Source: CAVPHV01 sp963821095 (GTDB lineage Bacteria > Actinomycetota > Acidimicrobiia > Spongiisociales > UBA5794). Taken from it: DNA of 64,000 nucleotides. The stretch is taken from positions 1 through 64,000 of the forward strand of contig CAWGCJ010000018.1 of NCBI GenBank assembly GCA_963821095.1, in the 5' to 3' direction. The position numbers and the translations under genes are program-made. Under the pieces are notes generated by a model, which made no database searches, was not told where the DNA came from, and saw only the letters and a program-made list of their open reading frames with translations. Positions 8,796 through 17,505 of the stretch are shown piece by piece. Positions within the stretch are counted from its first letter, which is position 1. Each line of letters begins with the position of its first letter.

Positions 8796-9356
8796 TCAGC
8801 CCTGGACTCCGCGCAGCACCATGGCTTCGGCCGCATCGGCGACTGTTGCGACGGATCTGCCTTCTGCGACGAGTTCGCCCGCTCCACCAAAGAGATGCAG
8901 TGTGAAGCGGGCTGCGGCGTCAACATCGAGATCGGAGCGGAAGGCCCCGCTCTCAATTCCGTTGACCAGGATGCTCTCGATCGTGTCGACGATCTGCTCG
9001 TGGAGAGCCCGAATCTGTTGCTGCCCCGCAGGCGAGAGACTGCTCTCGTGGACGGCGCCCTCGTGGCTATGGGCGACGGCTGCGACCTGATATCGGATGA
9101 ATTGGGCCAGCTTGGCTATGGCGCCGTTTGTCGCGACCAGAACCTGGTTGAGGCCGGCGATGTTCTCCTCGTGGTGGAGTCGGTAGGCCGCCACCACGAT
9201 CGACTCGACATCGGGGAAGTGGTTGTAGAGGGTCTGGCGGGCGACGCCGGCCTGGGTTGCGACGGCCGACATGGTCACCCCGGCGATGCCGCGTTCTGCG
9301 CTGAGCGCAAACGCCGCCGCCATGATGCGTTGCTCGGCGGGCGGAGTGGCGGTCAT
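8796..9356 (-). CDS. TetR-family regulator of the adjacent ABC exporter
   Basis: 186 aa. TetR DNA-binding domain at about 8-60, with the pattern GVTMSAVATQAGVARQTLYN followed by HFPDVES. Its ATG at 9356 overlaps the permease stop codon (ATGA), so it is translated with the exporter and presumably controls that operon. Family knowledge links such DrrAB-TetR sets to drug- or lipid-responsive export. The ligand is unknown. Confidence 0.85.
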   Translation of the reverse strand: MTATPPAEQRIMAAAFALSAERGIAGVTMSAVATQAGVARQTLYNHFPDVESIVVAAYRLHHEENIAGLNQVLVATNGAIAKLAQFIRYQVAAVAHSHEGAVHESSLSPAGQQQIRALHEQIVDTIESILVNGIESGAFRSDLDVDAAARFTLHLFGGAGELVAEGRSVATVADAAEAMVLRGVQG

Positions 9357-10156
9357 GGCTTGCGGTACATGCGGACGGCGACCGGCACGAAGATGGCGAG
9401 CAGCACGACGATCCACGCCAACGACTGCCAGACGTACGCGCCGGCGGGGACCCCGTTGCTCAGGGCTCGTGCTGCGTTAGATGCCGTCGAGATCGGTTGA
9501 TACTTGGCAAACCCCTGCAGCCATCCCGGCATGGACTCGACGGGGGCGAACGCGGTGCTGGCAAGCATCAAGGGGAACAGCCAGAACATGCTCAGCATCC
9601 CAACCATCTCGGCATTTCGCACCTTGGCGGCGATGGCGCCGTTGAGCCACGAGAACGCGAACCCCATGCCGATGGTGATGGCGATGGCGCCGATCGCGCC
9701 GCCGAACGAGGCGAACCGAAAGCCCATCAGATAGCCGACGACCGCAACCAGGACAACGGCGACCGTGTTGCGTAGGGAGTCGGCGACGGTGCGGCCGGCG
9801 ATCACGGCCGCCTGTGACATGGGTAGCGAACGGAATCGGTTGGTCACGCCCTCGGCCAGGTCGAGGGCGACGCCGGTGCCGGTCTGTTGGGCTCCGGTGA
9901 GCACTGTGATGACGAAGATCCCGGGCACCAGGTACTGGATGTAGTCGACACCCGTCCCGGCACCGATCGCCCCGCCGAACACGTAGTAGAACAGCAGCAG
10001 GAAGAACACACCCATGATCACGCCGAAGGTGAGCATCTCCGGCTTGCGAGCGGTGGTGATCAGATCGCGCCGGGCGATCGACCACGAGTCTTCGAAGGTC
10101 CAAAGAATCCGATCACCCGTCGTCGGTGGGGTGAGGCGGTAAGTGGGTGTCGTCAT
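9353..10156 (-). CDS. ABC-2 type permease (DrrB-like)
   Basis: 267 aa with about six membrane helices. The sequence pattern, including the LPGIFVITVLTGAQQTGTG-type loop and the VTNRFRSLPMS motif, is that of DrrB/NodJ ABC-2 permeases that pair with DrrA-type ATPases for export. It overlaps the ATPase gene upstream by 4 nt (ATGA) and the tetR gene downstream by 4 nt, giving a three-gene translationally coupled operon. Confidence 0.9.
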   Translation of the reverse strand: MTTPTYRLTPPTTGDRILWTFEDSWSIARRDLITTARKPEMLTFGVIMGVFFLLLFYYVFGGAIGAGTGVDYIQYLVPGIFVITVLTGAQQTGTGVALDLAEGVTNRFRSLPMSQAAVIAGRTVADSLRNTVAVVLVAVVGYLMGFRFASFGGAIGAIAITIGMGFAFSWLNGAIAAKVRNAEMVGMLSMFWLFPLMLASTAFAPVESMPGWLQGFAKYQPISTASNAARALSNGVPAGAYVWQSLAWIVVLLAIFVPVAVRMYRKP

Positions 10157-11124
10157 ACGGATTCCTCCCGGGTGGTCCGATCGGTGAGTGCAAGGAAGAC
10201 GTCATCGAGCGTGGGGCGTCGATAGTGGAAGTCCACGATGGGTGCTCCCGAGTCCTCGACCCGGCGCAGGATGGATAGTCCGTCTGCCGAGCCACCCGGT
10301 ACCGGGATGGTCAGTAGCGTTCCGCCTTCGCTCTCAACGAGGTCCACGCCCGACGCGCGCAGCGTGGCGGCGGCCGCGGCCCGGTCGTCGGGGGTCTTCA
10401 GGCGCACTTCGAGGACGTCCTGCTCGAGATCGTCCTTCAGTTGCCGGGCGGTTCCCGAAGCCGCGATGACACCTTCATCGATGACGGCAACCCAGTCGGC
10501 AAGCTGGTCGGCCTCGTCGAGGTACTGCGTGGTGAGCACGACGGCGGCGCCCTGATCGGCGAGTCGGCGGATCTCATCCCACAACTCGGCGCGGCTGCGC
10601 GGATCGAGGCCGGTGGTCGGCTCGTCGAGGAAAAGCGCAGGGGGGTTGGCGATGAGGCTGGCAACCACATCGAGTCGCCGCCGTTGGCCGCCGGAGTACG
10701 TGTCGACCGTTCGGTCGGCGTAGTCGGTCATACGAAACCGCTCGATGAGTTCGTTCGTGCGGGCCTGCCGCTCCGGCTTGCGGATCTTGTAGAGCCTTCC
10801 GAACAGGTCGAGGTTCTCGCGGGCGGTGAGCTTCTCGTCGACGGCAGCCGACTGGCCTGCCAGACCGATCAGACCACGGGCTACATCAGGTTGTTCGGTG
10901 ACGTCGACACCTGCGATCGAAGCGCGGCCCTTGTCGATCGGGAGCAGCGTGGTCAGCATGTTGATCGTTGTTGTCTTACCCGCTCCGTTTGGTCCCAGTA
11001 GGGCAAAGATGCTGCCCGGTTGGACCTCGAAGCTCAGGTTGTCGACCGCGATCGTGTCGCCGTAGGACTTGGAGAGACCGTCGGCCACGATGACGGGGGC
11101 GACGACGTTCGGTTCGGATGACAC
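10153..11124 (-). CDS. ABC exporter ATP-binding protein (DrrA-like)
   Basis: 323 aa. Walker A GPNGAGKT (44-51), ABC signature YSGGQRRRL (143-151), Walker B ALFLDEPT (163-170), then the H-loop region and the long C-terminal domain typical of daunorubicin-resistance ATPases. It powers the adjacent permease. The start is GTG at 11124 with GGAGG about 8 nt upstream. It is first in the drrA-drrB-tetR operon. The substrate cannot be inferred. Confidence 0.92.
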   Translation of the reverse strand: MSSEPNVVAPVIVADGLSKSYGDTIAVDNLSFEVQPGSIFALLGPNGAGKTTTINMLTTLLPIDKGRASIAGVDVTEQPDVARGLIGLAGQSAAVDEKLTARENLDLFGRLYKIRKPERQARTNELIERFRMTDYADRTVDTYSGGQRRRLDVVASLIANPPALFLDEPTTGLDPRSRAELWDEIRRLADQGAAVVLTTQYLDEADQLADWVAVIDEGVIAASGTARQLKDDLEQDVLEVRLKTPDDRAAAAATLRASGVDLVESEGGTLLTIPVPGGSADGLSILRRVEDSGAPIVDFHYRRPTLDDVFLALTDRTTREESV

Positions 11125-11228
11125 TCGGGGACCTCCACGATCGGTCCACCCACCCTAGTGGACAGTGTGTCTAATCGACAAGACGAGGTGTCCATACCCG
11201 CGAAGCCGGTCGTCTCCCACCGTGAACG

Positions 11229-11261
11229 CGTGGAGGGACCCGGGTCTCGGGTCCCTCCACG
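11229..11261 (-). terminator. 14-bp perfect-stem terminator
   Basis: Arms CGTGGAGGGACCCG (11229-11242) and CGGGTCCCTCCACG (11248-11261) with loop GGTCT. It begins 22 nt beyond the stop of the AOC-like gene on the minus strand and insulates it from the ABC exporter operon. Confidence 0.7.
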
Positions 11262-11282
11262 TGCGGCCGGTCTCAGCGTCGA

Positions 11283-11762
11283 TCAGTAGGAGGCGCGGGC
11301 GTGCTTCACCCTGAAGACCACCGTCGAGTAGCTGAGGTCCTCCGCTGGGATGATTGACACCTCGCCGCTGATATGGCGGAACTTGCCGGTGCCACCCGTG
11401 ACGGGCACGACCGTGTCACCCTCTGTAAACTCGTTGAGGTTGATGGCACCGCTGACGGTGATGTCGCCATCGGGAAACCGCATGCCAAAATCGCATACGA
11501 GATCCTCAAAGATCTCGGGATCACCGCTCAGATTGAAGCACACCCCTTCACTCCAGCCGAGGTGCTCACCTTCGGTCGTCGTGAGCTCCTCGAACAGGGT
11601 AAAGCCCCAGTCGTAGTAGACCTCGGTATCCACATTCACGAAGACTTTCACGTCGAACCTGTTCGCGCTCTTGCTTCCACGAGCGGCGCTCGTCGCCGCC
11701 ATTACGCCGACCAAAAGGCATACCACCGCCACCAAGACGGTCAGGATGCGTCGCATCCGCAT
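11283..11762 (-). CDS. Secreted allene-oxide-cyclase/dirigent-like barrel protein
   Basis: 159 aa. A classical signal peptide (residues 1-27, cleavage near SAARG) is followed by an all-beta domain. The stretch PVTGGTGKFRHISGEVSI matches the TGGTGkf-x-GarG turn shared by allene oxide cyclase and dirigent barrels, which in bacteria are mostly secreted proteins of unknown function. The start has AGGAGGGG 4-5 nt upstream. It is a single-gene unit with its own terminator. Two Cys (about 74 and 89) could form a disulfide. The family call rests on motif and fold pattern only. Confidence 0.65.
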   Translation of the reverse strand: MRMRRILTVLVAVVCLLVGVMAATSAARGSKSANRFDVKVFVNVDTEVYYDWGFTLFEELTTTEGEHLGWSEGVCFNLSGDPEIFEDLVCDFGMRFPDGDITVSGAINLNEFTEGDTVVPVTGGTGKFRHISGEVSIIPAEDLSYSTVVFRVKHARASY

Positions 11763-11944
11763 GATTCCCCTCCTTTAGTAATCCGGGTCCGCCCACGCCG
11801 ATCGCGGATCGGACCCGCGGTCCCCGGCGTCTCCTCCCTTCCTCGCCAATTGATAGTCAGCACACCCCGCCGATCGCGGAGTTGCCAGAGGCGAAGGGCC
11901 CAACTCGCCGGTCGTCTCACCCCGGGCGACGATGCACCTGCGGC

Positions 11945-14329
11945 TCAGGCGGGGATCCACACCAGGGTGATGTCATCGACCTGGATGTCGTCCTTTTCGA
12001 GGCCGACCTCGAGCGGCTCGATCTCGGTGGCAAGGTCCTCCCACCGATCGTTGATCTCCTCGAGTTCCTCGACAAGCTCCTGCTCGAGATCGGCCATGTC
12101 CTGCCACACGTCGGTTGCTTTGGCTTGCGCCGAGCGGAGACGCTCCTCCTTCGATCGCCTGCTAGCCCGCGATCGTGAGGAACCGGTGATCGAACGAGTC
12201 GACCTACGGCCGGTGAGGATTCCGATGAGGGCGCCCGCCGAGTCGAGGAGCTGGTCCTGGTTGGCGCCGGCGAGATCCGATTCGAGTTCGGCGACCTTGC
12301 GCTCGGCGCCCTCGAAACTCTTGCGGAGCCGGTCGAGTTTTGTCCCGTACTTGTCGCGTAGCTTGGCGGCCTCCTCGTCGGCCCGCGTCTGAGCGACATC
12401 GTCGCAGCGGGAGAGAAAGGCGTCTTCCGATTCGCCAATCCGCGAGTACAGCTTGAGGCCGGGGTTCTTGAGGATGATGATTCGCTGCTCTCGGTGGAGG
12501 TGGTTCTTGATTGCAGTTGCTGCCTGGCTGAAGAACGTCTTGGTGGCGATGGGGGCGTTGGGGATGACATACGTCGCGTCGGTCGGGCCCTCCGACGTGA
12601 AGTCGCGGTCGTCGTAGTCGACGGCGATGAAGCGATCGGGATCGAGCGAACCATCGAGCGGGGAGTAGACCGCTTCCCACTCCTCCTGATGGGTCAGGTC
12701 GGCCGCCGCCTCGTCGTAGACGAGGTGGACCCGAGCGGCCACGGCCGCCGTCAGTCGATTTGATGTCGGGTTGGCGCCGACGGATCCACCCCACACTGCG
12801 GCGGGGTTGAGGTGGGCCACCGGTATTCCGGCCGCGACCTCGGGCATGACGGACATCTCGTCGGCGGCGAGTTTGGGTGCCGGTGGTGCTGCCGTAGGAT
12901 CGGCCGTGTCACGGGGTTCGGTGACCGTGGTCGGCGGTGCCGGCCGGTGATCCTGCATCAGGGTCAACACCTGTTCGCGGGTGAGCGGTCCGCGCAGATA
13001 GGACAGCGCCCACCTCGTGGTGAAGAGTGCCGGCGCCGGTTCGCGGGTGTTGTGCAACAGGAACTGGCGTTTGTCGAGGCCCGAAATGGTGGCGTCGAGT
13101 GCCTTGACGTCGGTGTCGCCCTGCGCCGACTGGAGGGCTTCGACGATCCGTGCCTTGTCTCTCTCCGTTTGGAGCCTGCCGATGCACCAGGTTCCCGCGT
13201 TCGACATGGCCTTGTAGTCGAGATCGACGGGGTTCTGGGTCGAGAGCAACAGACCGACCCCAAAGGCTCTGGCCTGCTTCAGCATGGTGAGGATCGGCTT
13301 CTTGGCCGGCGGCTGAGCCGTCGGAGGCACAAAACCGAACACCTCGTCCATGTAGACGAGGGCGCGCAGATCCCCGGTCCCGGTTTGGCGCCGCATCCAG
13401 GTGACCACTTTGGAGAGCAGCAGGGTGACGACGAACTGACGCTCTTCTTCGGAGAGGTGTGCCAGGTAGATGATCGACGCCTGCGGCTTGCCGGCATCGC
13501 CCCACAACAGCTGCTGGATATCGAGCGGAGCGCCCTCCATCCACGAGGCGAACGCCGGTGAGGCGATCAGTCCGTTGAGCCTCATCGCCAGCGCCAGCCG
13601 GTCCTTTTCCGGGAAGAAGGTGTCGACCTCGAATACGCCGAGCTTCTTCATCGGGGGCTTTTGCACGTCGGCCAGCAGCGTTGCCAGGTCAAGGTCCACG
13701 CCGTTGCGCCAAGCGTTCTCGACCAGATTCGAAAGCAAGATGTGCTCGCGAGACGAGATGGGGTCGGCCTCGATGTCGACCAGGCCAAGCAACCCAGAAA
13801 CGAACCCCTGGATCTCATCGCGCAAGGTCTCGGCTTCGGTTTCCCAGCTCAAGCCGGGATTGGCCAACGAGCCGATGATGTTGATGGGGATACCGGCGGA
13901 GGAGCCCGGGGTGTAGATCGCAAAGTCGGCGCCGTCCTTCAGTTTGGCGATGCGCTCGCCGTCCTGGTCCCACCACCCGAGGCCTTTGGTCCAGAGCGCG
14001 GCAGTGTCTGCAGCCAGTTCGGCAACGGTCTTCTCCTCCTTGCGGGCTTCGCCCTCATCGACCCATGGCTCAAAGTCGGACGGCAGCAGATCGGGGAACG
14101 TGAGTAGGAGGTTCGTCATGTCGCCCTTGGGATCGATGACCAGGGTGGGAATGCCGGCCAGCAGGGCCTCTTCGAGGTAGATGATCCCGAGCCCGGTCTT
14201 GCCCGATCCGGTCATCCCCACGATCACCCCGTGCGTGGTGAGATCCGCAGGGTCATATGTGGCGAGTTCGTCTGTACGCTCCCCGGTCGCCGGATCGACC
14301 ATTCCCCCCAAATAGAACCCGTCGCTCAT
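11945..14329 (-). CDS. HerA/FtsK-type ATPase with C-terminal coiled coil (DUF87-like)
   Basis: 794 aa. Walker A GMTGSGKT lies at 38-45 and the Walker B strand LVYMDEV at 324-330. The sensor-like stretch LLLSTQNPVDLDYKA follows, and a C-terminal Arg is available as a finger, as in HerA-FtsK helicases/translocases. Residues about 640-780 are charged and heptad-like (two coiled-coil blocks around a Ser/Arg-rich stretch). No NurA nuclease or other defence gene is adjacent, so the DNA-related role is not established. The N-terminal YLGGMVDPATGER is shared by a widespread actinobacterial family annotated only as ATP-binding. Confidence 0.8.
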   Translation of the reverse strand: MSDGFYLGGMVDPATGERTDELATYDPADLTTHGVIVGMTGSGKTGLGIIYLEEALLAGIPTLVIDPKGDMTNLLLTFPDLLPSDFEPWVDEGEARKEEKTVAELAADTAALWTKGLGWWDQDGERIAKLKDGADFAIYTPGSSAGIPINIIGSLANPGLSWETEAETLRDEIQGFVSGLLGLVDIEADPISSREHILLSNLVENAWRNGVDLDLATLLADVQKPPMKKLGVFEVDTFFPEKDRLALAMRLNGLIASPAFASWMEGAPLDIQQLLWGDAGKPQASIIYLAHLSEEERQFVVTLLLSKVVTWMRRQTGTGDLRALVYMDEVFGFVPPTAQPPAKKPILTMLKQARAFGVGLLLSTQNPVDLDYKAMSNAGTWCIGRLQTERDKARIVEALQSAQGDTDVKALDATISGLDKRQFLLHNTREPAPALFTTRWALSYLRGPLTREQVLTLMQDHRPAPPTTVTEPRDTADPTAAPPAPKLAADEMSVMPEVAAGIPVAHLNPAAVWGGSVGANPTSNRLTAAVAARVHLVYDEAAADLTHQEEWEAVYSPLDGSLDPDRFIAVDYDDRDFTSEGPTDATYVIPNAPIATKTFFSQAATAIKNHLHREQRIIILKNPGLKLYSRIGESEDAFLSRCDDVAQTRADEEAAKLRDKYGTKLDRLRKSFEGAERKVAELESDLAGANQDQLLDSAGALIGILTGRRSTRSITGSSRSRASRRSKEERLRSAQAKATDVWQDMADLEQELVEELEEINDRWEDLATEIEPLEVGLEKDDIQVDDITLVWIPA

Positions 14330-14380
14330 GTGGTGAGTGTCCTCCTCGTTGACCCCCGAAGCTCGGAGTGTAGGAGGAGC

Positions 14381-15391
14381 TCAGACCCCCAGCTTCTTGC
14401 GAATGACGTTGAACGCCGCATCGGAACTGTCGGCCGCCATGAAGCTGAAGCCCCGGTGGCCCGTCAGTTTCTTGACGAGACTGACCGACGCAGTCGTGTT
14501 GGTGGCGATGCCGGCGACCACGTCGGGCTCGAATCCGAAGCCTTCGATCACGCCGGCGACGGCATAGGGGTCGGAGGCACACAGGACGGTGCAGCGGATC
14601 GCCTCTCCCAACTCCTCGAGCACGACTTCTCCGTTGTATGGCTCGAGAGGCGAGGCCCCGGCCTCGGCGACGACCACATCGGGGGCGGCGCCCATCACGA
14701 GCGTCAGCAACTCGCGTAGGCGGGGGCGATAGGTCTCCGGTTCGACGATGGTCGATGGCAGCCCGACGTCAACGAAGTCGAAGATGGCGTCGGCGCCCGC
14801 ATCCCACATCGCCAACACGTCGCGGTAGCGGCCGGCTCCGGTCAGCTTGCAGCCGACCACTCGCAGTCCGGCCTGCTTGAGGTGGCGAACGATGCGCTTC
14901 GCCGCCGTAGTCTTGCCGGCGGACATCGAGGTGCCGATGATCAGCACGGTGGGCGCGTCGTACGTGACGTGGGGGATCGGTCGCACAAAGTCGTTCATGA
15001 CGAGCTTGCGGCCCTGGCGCAGGCAGTGCCCCCGGTAGTCGAGAGTCAGCAGAGGCGGCATCAGTGGGGCCAACGACGTCACCCGGCCGAACAGTCCCGC
15101 CGAGGTCATGGCGTGGAAGCGTTGCTCCGGCCCGATGGCCTCCCAGGTGCCGACCGCCTCGAGGGTGGCGCCGCGAATGCCGAAGGCGCCGACTACCAAG
15201 TCCTCCTTGACCAATTCGATCATGCGCCCGCTACGCAGCTCAACTCGCGATAGGGCTCCAGGGCGGGAAACGACCTCGCCGACGACGTAGTCGCCCGTCG
15301 CCCACTCTGATGGGTCGACCGGTGCGACCGAAAAGCCTTCTTCGGCTAGATCGGAAATCCGGGTGAGTGAGGAGAAGAAGTACTTGTTCAC
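14381..15391 (-). CDS. DUF1611-like P-loop protein
   Basis: 336 aa. A beta-rich N-terminal domain (1-130) is followed by a P-loop domain with IIGTSMSAGKTTAAKRIV (Walker A-like GTSMSAGKTT). DUF1611 proteins such as DgcN take part in D-glutamate catabolism by modifying the amino group, but assigning that reaction here is inference. The start is GTG overlapping the stop of the upstream M20 peptidase gene (GTGA), so the two are translationally coupled. Conserved VVAEAGASPLEPYNGE supports the family call. Confidence 0.65.
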   Translation of the reverse strand: MNKYFFSSLTRISDLAEEGFSVAPVDPSEWATGDYVVGEVVSRPGALSRVELRSGRMIELVKEDLVVGAFGIRGATLEAVGTWEAIGPEQRFHAMTSAGLFGRVTSLAPLMPPLLTLDYRGHCLRQGRKLVMNDFVRPIPHVTYDAPTVLIIGTSMSAGKTTAAKRIVRHLKQAGLRVVGCKLTGAGRYRDVLAMWDAGADAIFDFVDVGLPSTIVEPETYRPRLRELLTLVMGAAPDVVVAEAGASPLEPYNGEVVLEELGEAIRCTVLCASDPYAVAGVIEGFGFEPDVVAGIATNTTASVSLVKKLTGHRGFSFMAADSSDAAFNVIRKKLGV

Positions 15392-16584
15392 GAGGCGCTC
15401 CCTTCCACACGGTTGATGGGCTCCATCATCAAGGCTGCAAGCAAGGCACTGCGGCGGACAACGCTGTCCATGCTCACGTGCTCATGGGGAGCATGGGCGC
15501 CGTCGCCGACCGGGCCAAGGCCATCGAGCGTTGGGGTTCGTTGGCTGGTCGTGTTGCCATCTGAGCCGCCTCCGGCGGTGGACTCGTCCAACTCGACTCC
15601 AAGTTCCGCACCGATGCGCTGGGCGGCAAAGAACAGTTCGACGTTGCCGGGGGTACGCTCCATCGGGGGGCGACCAAATCGGCCGATCACTTGGAGCGAC
15701 GTGCCCGGGGTACTCGGCTCTAGGGCGCGAATGGCGCGTTCGACGTGGATGGCGTCCTCGTGGCGGAGTACCCGAACGTCGACCACTGCCTCGCTGGTTG
15801 GCGCCACGACATTGGCGCGCAGTCCTCCCTCGATCATGCCGACGTTGACAGTGATGCCGCGCTCCGGGTCGTTGAGGGCGAAGAGCTTCTGGATCACCAT
15901 GGAGAGTTCGAGGATGGCGCTCACCCCCTTCTCGGGGTCGAGGCCGGCGTGGGCGGCTTTGCCCTCGACGGCAACCGTGAAGCGACCGAGACCTTTTCTG
16001 GCCGTCTTCAGCTTCCCCTCAGGGCCCAACCCCGGTTCCATGATGAAGGCGCGACAGGAGAGGCGAGCCAGGCGGTCGATGGCCGGTCCGGATTCTCGCG
16101 AGCCGATCTCCTCGTCGCTGTTGATGAGAAAGATGGGTGCCGCCTGTGGCCGGCGATCCAAGCTGTTGACCGCCTCGAGGGCGAACAGCATCTGCACCAG
16201 CCCAGCCTTCATGTCGTACGTGCCCGGCCCGTGCATGGTTCCGTTGCCCATCTCGACGGGGCGGTCTTCCAAGGTGCCGACCGGCCAGACCGTGTCTGCG
16301 TGCCCGACGAGAAGCTGGACCGGCGTGTGAGCGGTTCGCCATCGGGGCACGGCGAAGAGGTAGCCACCTGTGTCATGCCCCCGCACCCGCCGGGTGCGCA
16401 TGCCGCGGCGCTCCAACTCGATCGAGAGGCGATTGAAGATCGGGTCAAGGCGACGCGGTTCTGTCGAGGGTGTTTCCATCTCGACGAGATCCGTCAGTAG
16501 GACGAGCATTTTGCTGCGGTGGGTTTCCACCTCTTCGAGGAGGCGGGTGGCCGGCGACTCGGCCACTGTGGTCATCGCTTCCAT
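15388..16584 (-). CDS. M20 metallopeptidase (carboxypeptidase G2/ArgE-like)
   Basis: 398 aa. Zinc-site motifs are visible: GHADTVWP with H95 and D97, MHGPGTYDMKAG with D124, and NSDEEIGS with E158/E159, plus a dimerisation domain and a late HAPHEHVSM with the last metal His. The closest pattern is the glutamate-carboxypeptidase (CPG2) branch, which removes C-terminal Glu or acyl groups. It sits between a flavin reductase (13-nt overlap) and the DUF1611-like gene (GTGA overlap), so the three form one operon. The ATG at 16584 is used; an internal ATG at 16575 is possible. Confidence 0.85.
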   Translation of the reverse strand: MEAMTTVAESPATRLLEEVETHRSKMLVLLTDLVEMETPSTEPRRLDPIFNRLSIELERRGMRTRRVRGHDTGGYLFAVPRWRTAHTPVQLLVGHADTVWPVGTLEDRPVEMGNGTMHGPGTYDMKAGLVQMLFALEAVNSLDRRPQAAPIFLINSDEEIGSRESGPAIDRLARLSCRAFIMEPGLGPEGKLKTARKGLGRFTVAVEGKAAHAGLDPEKGVSAILELSMVIQKLFALNDPERGITVNVGMIEGGLRANVVAPTSEAVVDVRVLRHEDAIHVERAIRALEPSTPGTSLQVIGRFGRPPMERTPGNVELFFAAQRIGAELGVELDESTAGGGSDGNTTSQRTPTLDGLGPVGDGAHAPHEHVSMDSVVRRSALLAALMMEPINRVEGSAS

Positions 16585-17183
16585 CCGGCGTGGAAGGGGA
16601 AGTGGAGGCCTCCTCGCACCGTGGAGAAGTGATCTGGGGAAAGAAACGCGAGAAGGGGCGAGGCGGCCAGCACGTCGGCGTCGTCACGGTCGGGGTCCCG
16701 CAGCGCTTCCCGGTGGACCCGCGCCGCCACGATGCGACCGATGACCAGGCTATTTTCGTCGAGCTCGTCGACGATCCGGTCGAGGCGGCATTCGAGATGG
16801 AGTGCGCTGCCCTCGACGACGACGCCGGGCACGGCGTCGGCGCGTCGTGTCGGGATGGCCGCCAGAGAGGGCTTGCCTCCTTCGGTATCGCGCGGTGCCG
16901 AAGCCAAGCTGGCCTGCACGATCTGGCTTGGCCTCAAGTAGCTGACCGTGAAGACTTCCTCGCGGACGACGTTGCGATAAGTGGCGTGGCTCGGGGTACA
17001 GACGAAGCCGAACAGATTGCCCCACGAGGCCGGCCCGACCAGGTGTTTTGGTGCGAGGTCCGCTGTCCCGTCCGGCTCGGTCGTGCCAACCATGACCAGT
17101 GGGGCGACCAGGAAGAACCGTTCCCAGATCGGATCGTCGGTGCTCAGACTCACATACCGATCTTGGTTGGCGGATTCACTCAC
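16572..17183 (-). CDS. Flavin reductase-like FMN-binding protein
   Basis: 203 aa, a split-barrel flavoprotein. The start of the barrel (FFLVAPLVMVGTTEPDG), the segment NLFGFVCTPSHATYRNV and the later ECRLDRI are typical of flavin reductase/DIM6-type domains that bind FMN. The start is GTG at 17183 with GGGAGG 6 nt upstream. It is the first gene of the three-gene operon with the M20 peptidase and the DUF1611-like protein. Whether it supplies reduced flavin to another enzyme is unknown. Confidence 0.75.
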   Translation of the reverse strand: MSESANQDRYVSLSTDDPIWERFFLVAPLVMVGTTEPDGTADLAPKHLVGPASWGNLFGFVCTPSHATYRNVVREEVFTVSYLRPSQIVQASLASAPRDTEGGKPSLAAIPTRRADAVPGVVVEGSALHLECRLDRIVDELDENSLVIGRIVAARVHREALRDPDRDDADVLAASPLLAFLSPDHFSTVRGGLHFPFHAGWKR

Positions 17184-17505
17184 AGGCGACCTCCCGGTGC
17201 GCTCGGCGTCACGATATGCGACCGTCTAGGGAGCAAGATAGGGGAGAAGGTCATACCGGCGCGGGCACGCGCTGGTCCGTGCATTGCGCGATCCACGCTG
17301 CGCGTCGAACCCCGCTACCGATCGGGGGCTGTCCTTCTGTTCCTCGCGCGGTCTGGGTTTCAGTTTCGGGTGGCCGATTTGCGCGGCGCCTGCCGAGCGC
17401 GGGGCATGTTCCGTCTTTGTTAAGGGGGCGTTCACTGGGGTGTCAGGTGCCGGGGTCATGGTGAAGGCACGCAGTGGCAGAGGGTCACTGCCGAAGGGAG
17501 TCTTC
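17184..17505. promoter_or_regulatory. 322-bp divergent promoter region
   Basis: It separates the flavin reductase operon (minus) from the spondin gene (plus). On the minus side TATCGT lies about 30 nt before the GTG and could be a -10. On the plus side a ribosome site AAGGGAG (17494-17500) is clear, but I see no convincing -35/-10 pair. No short ORF or RNA gene is evident. Confidence 0.35.
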
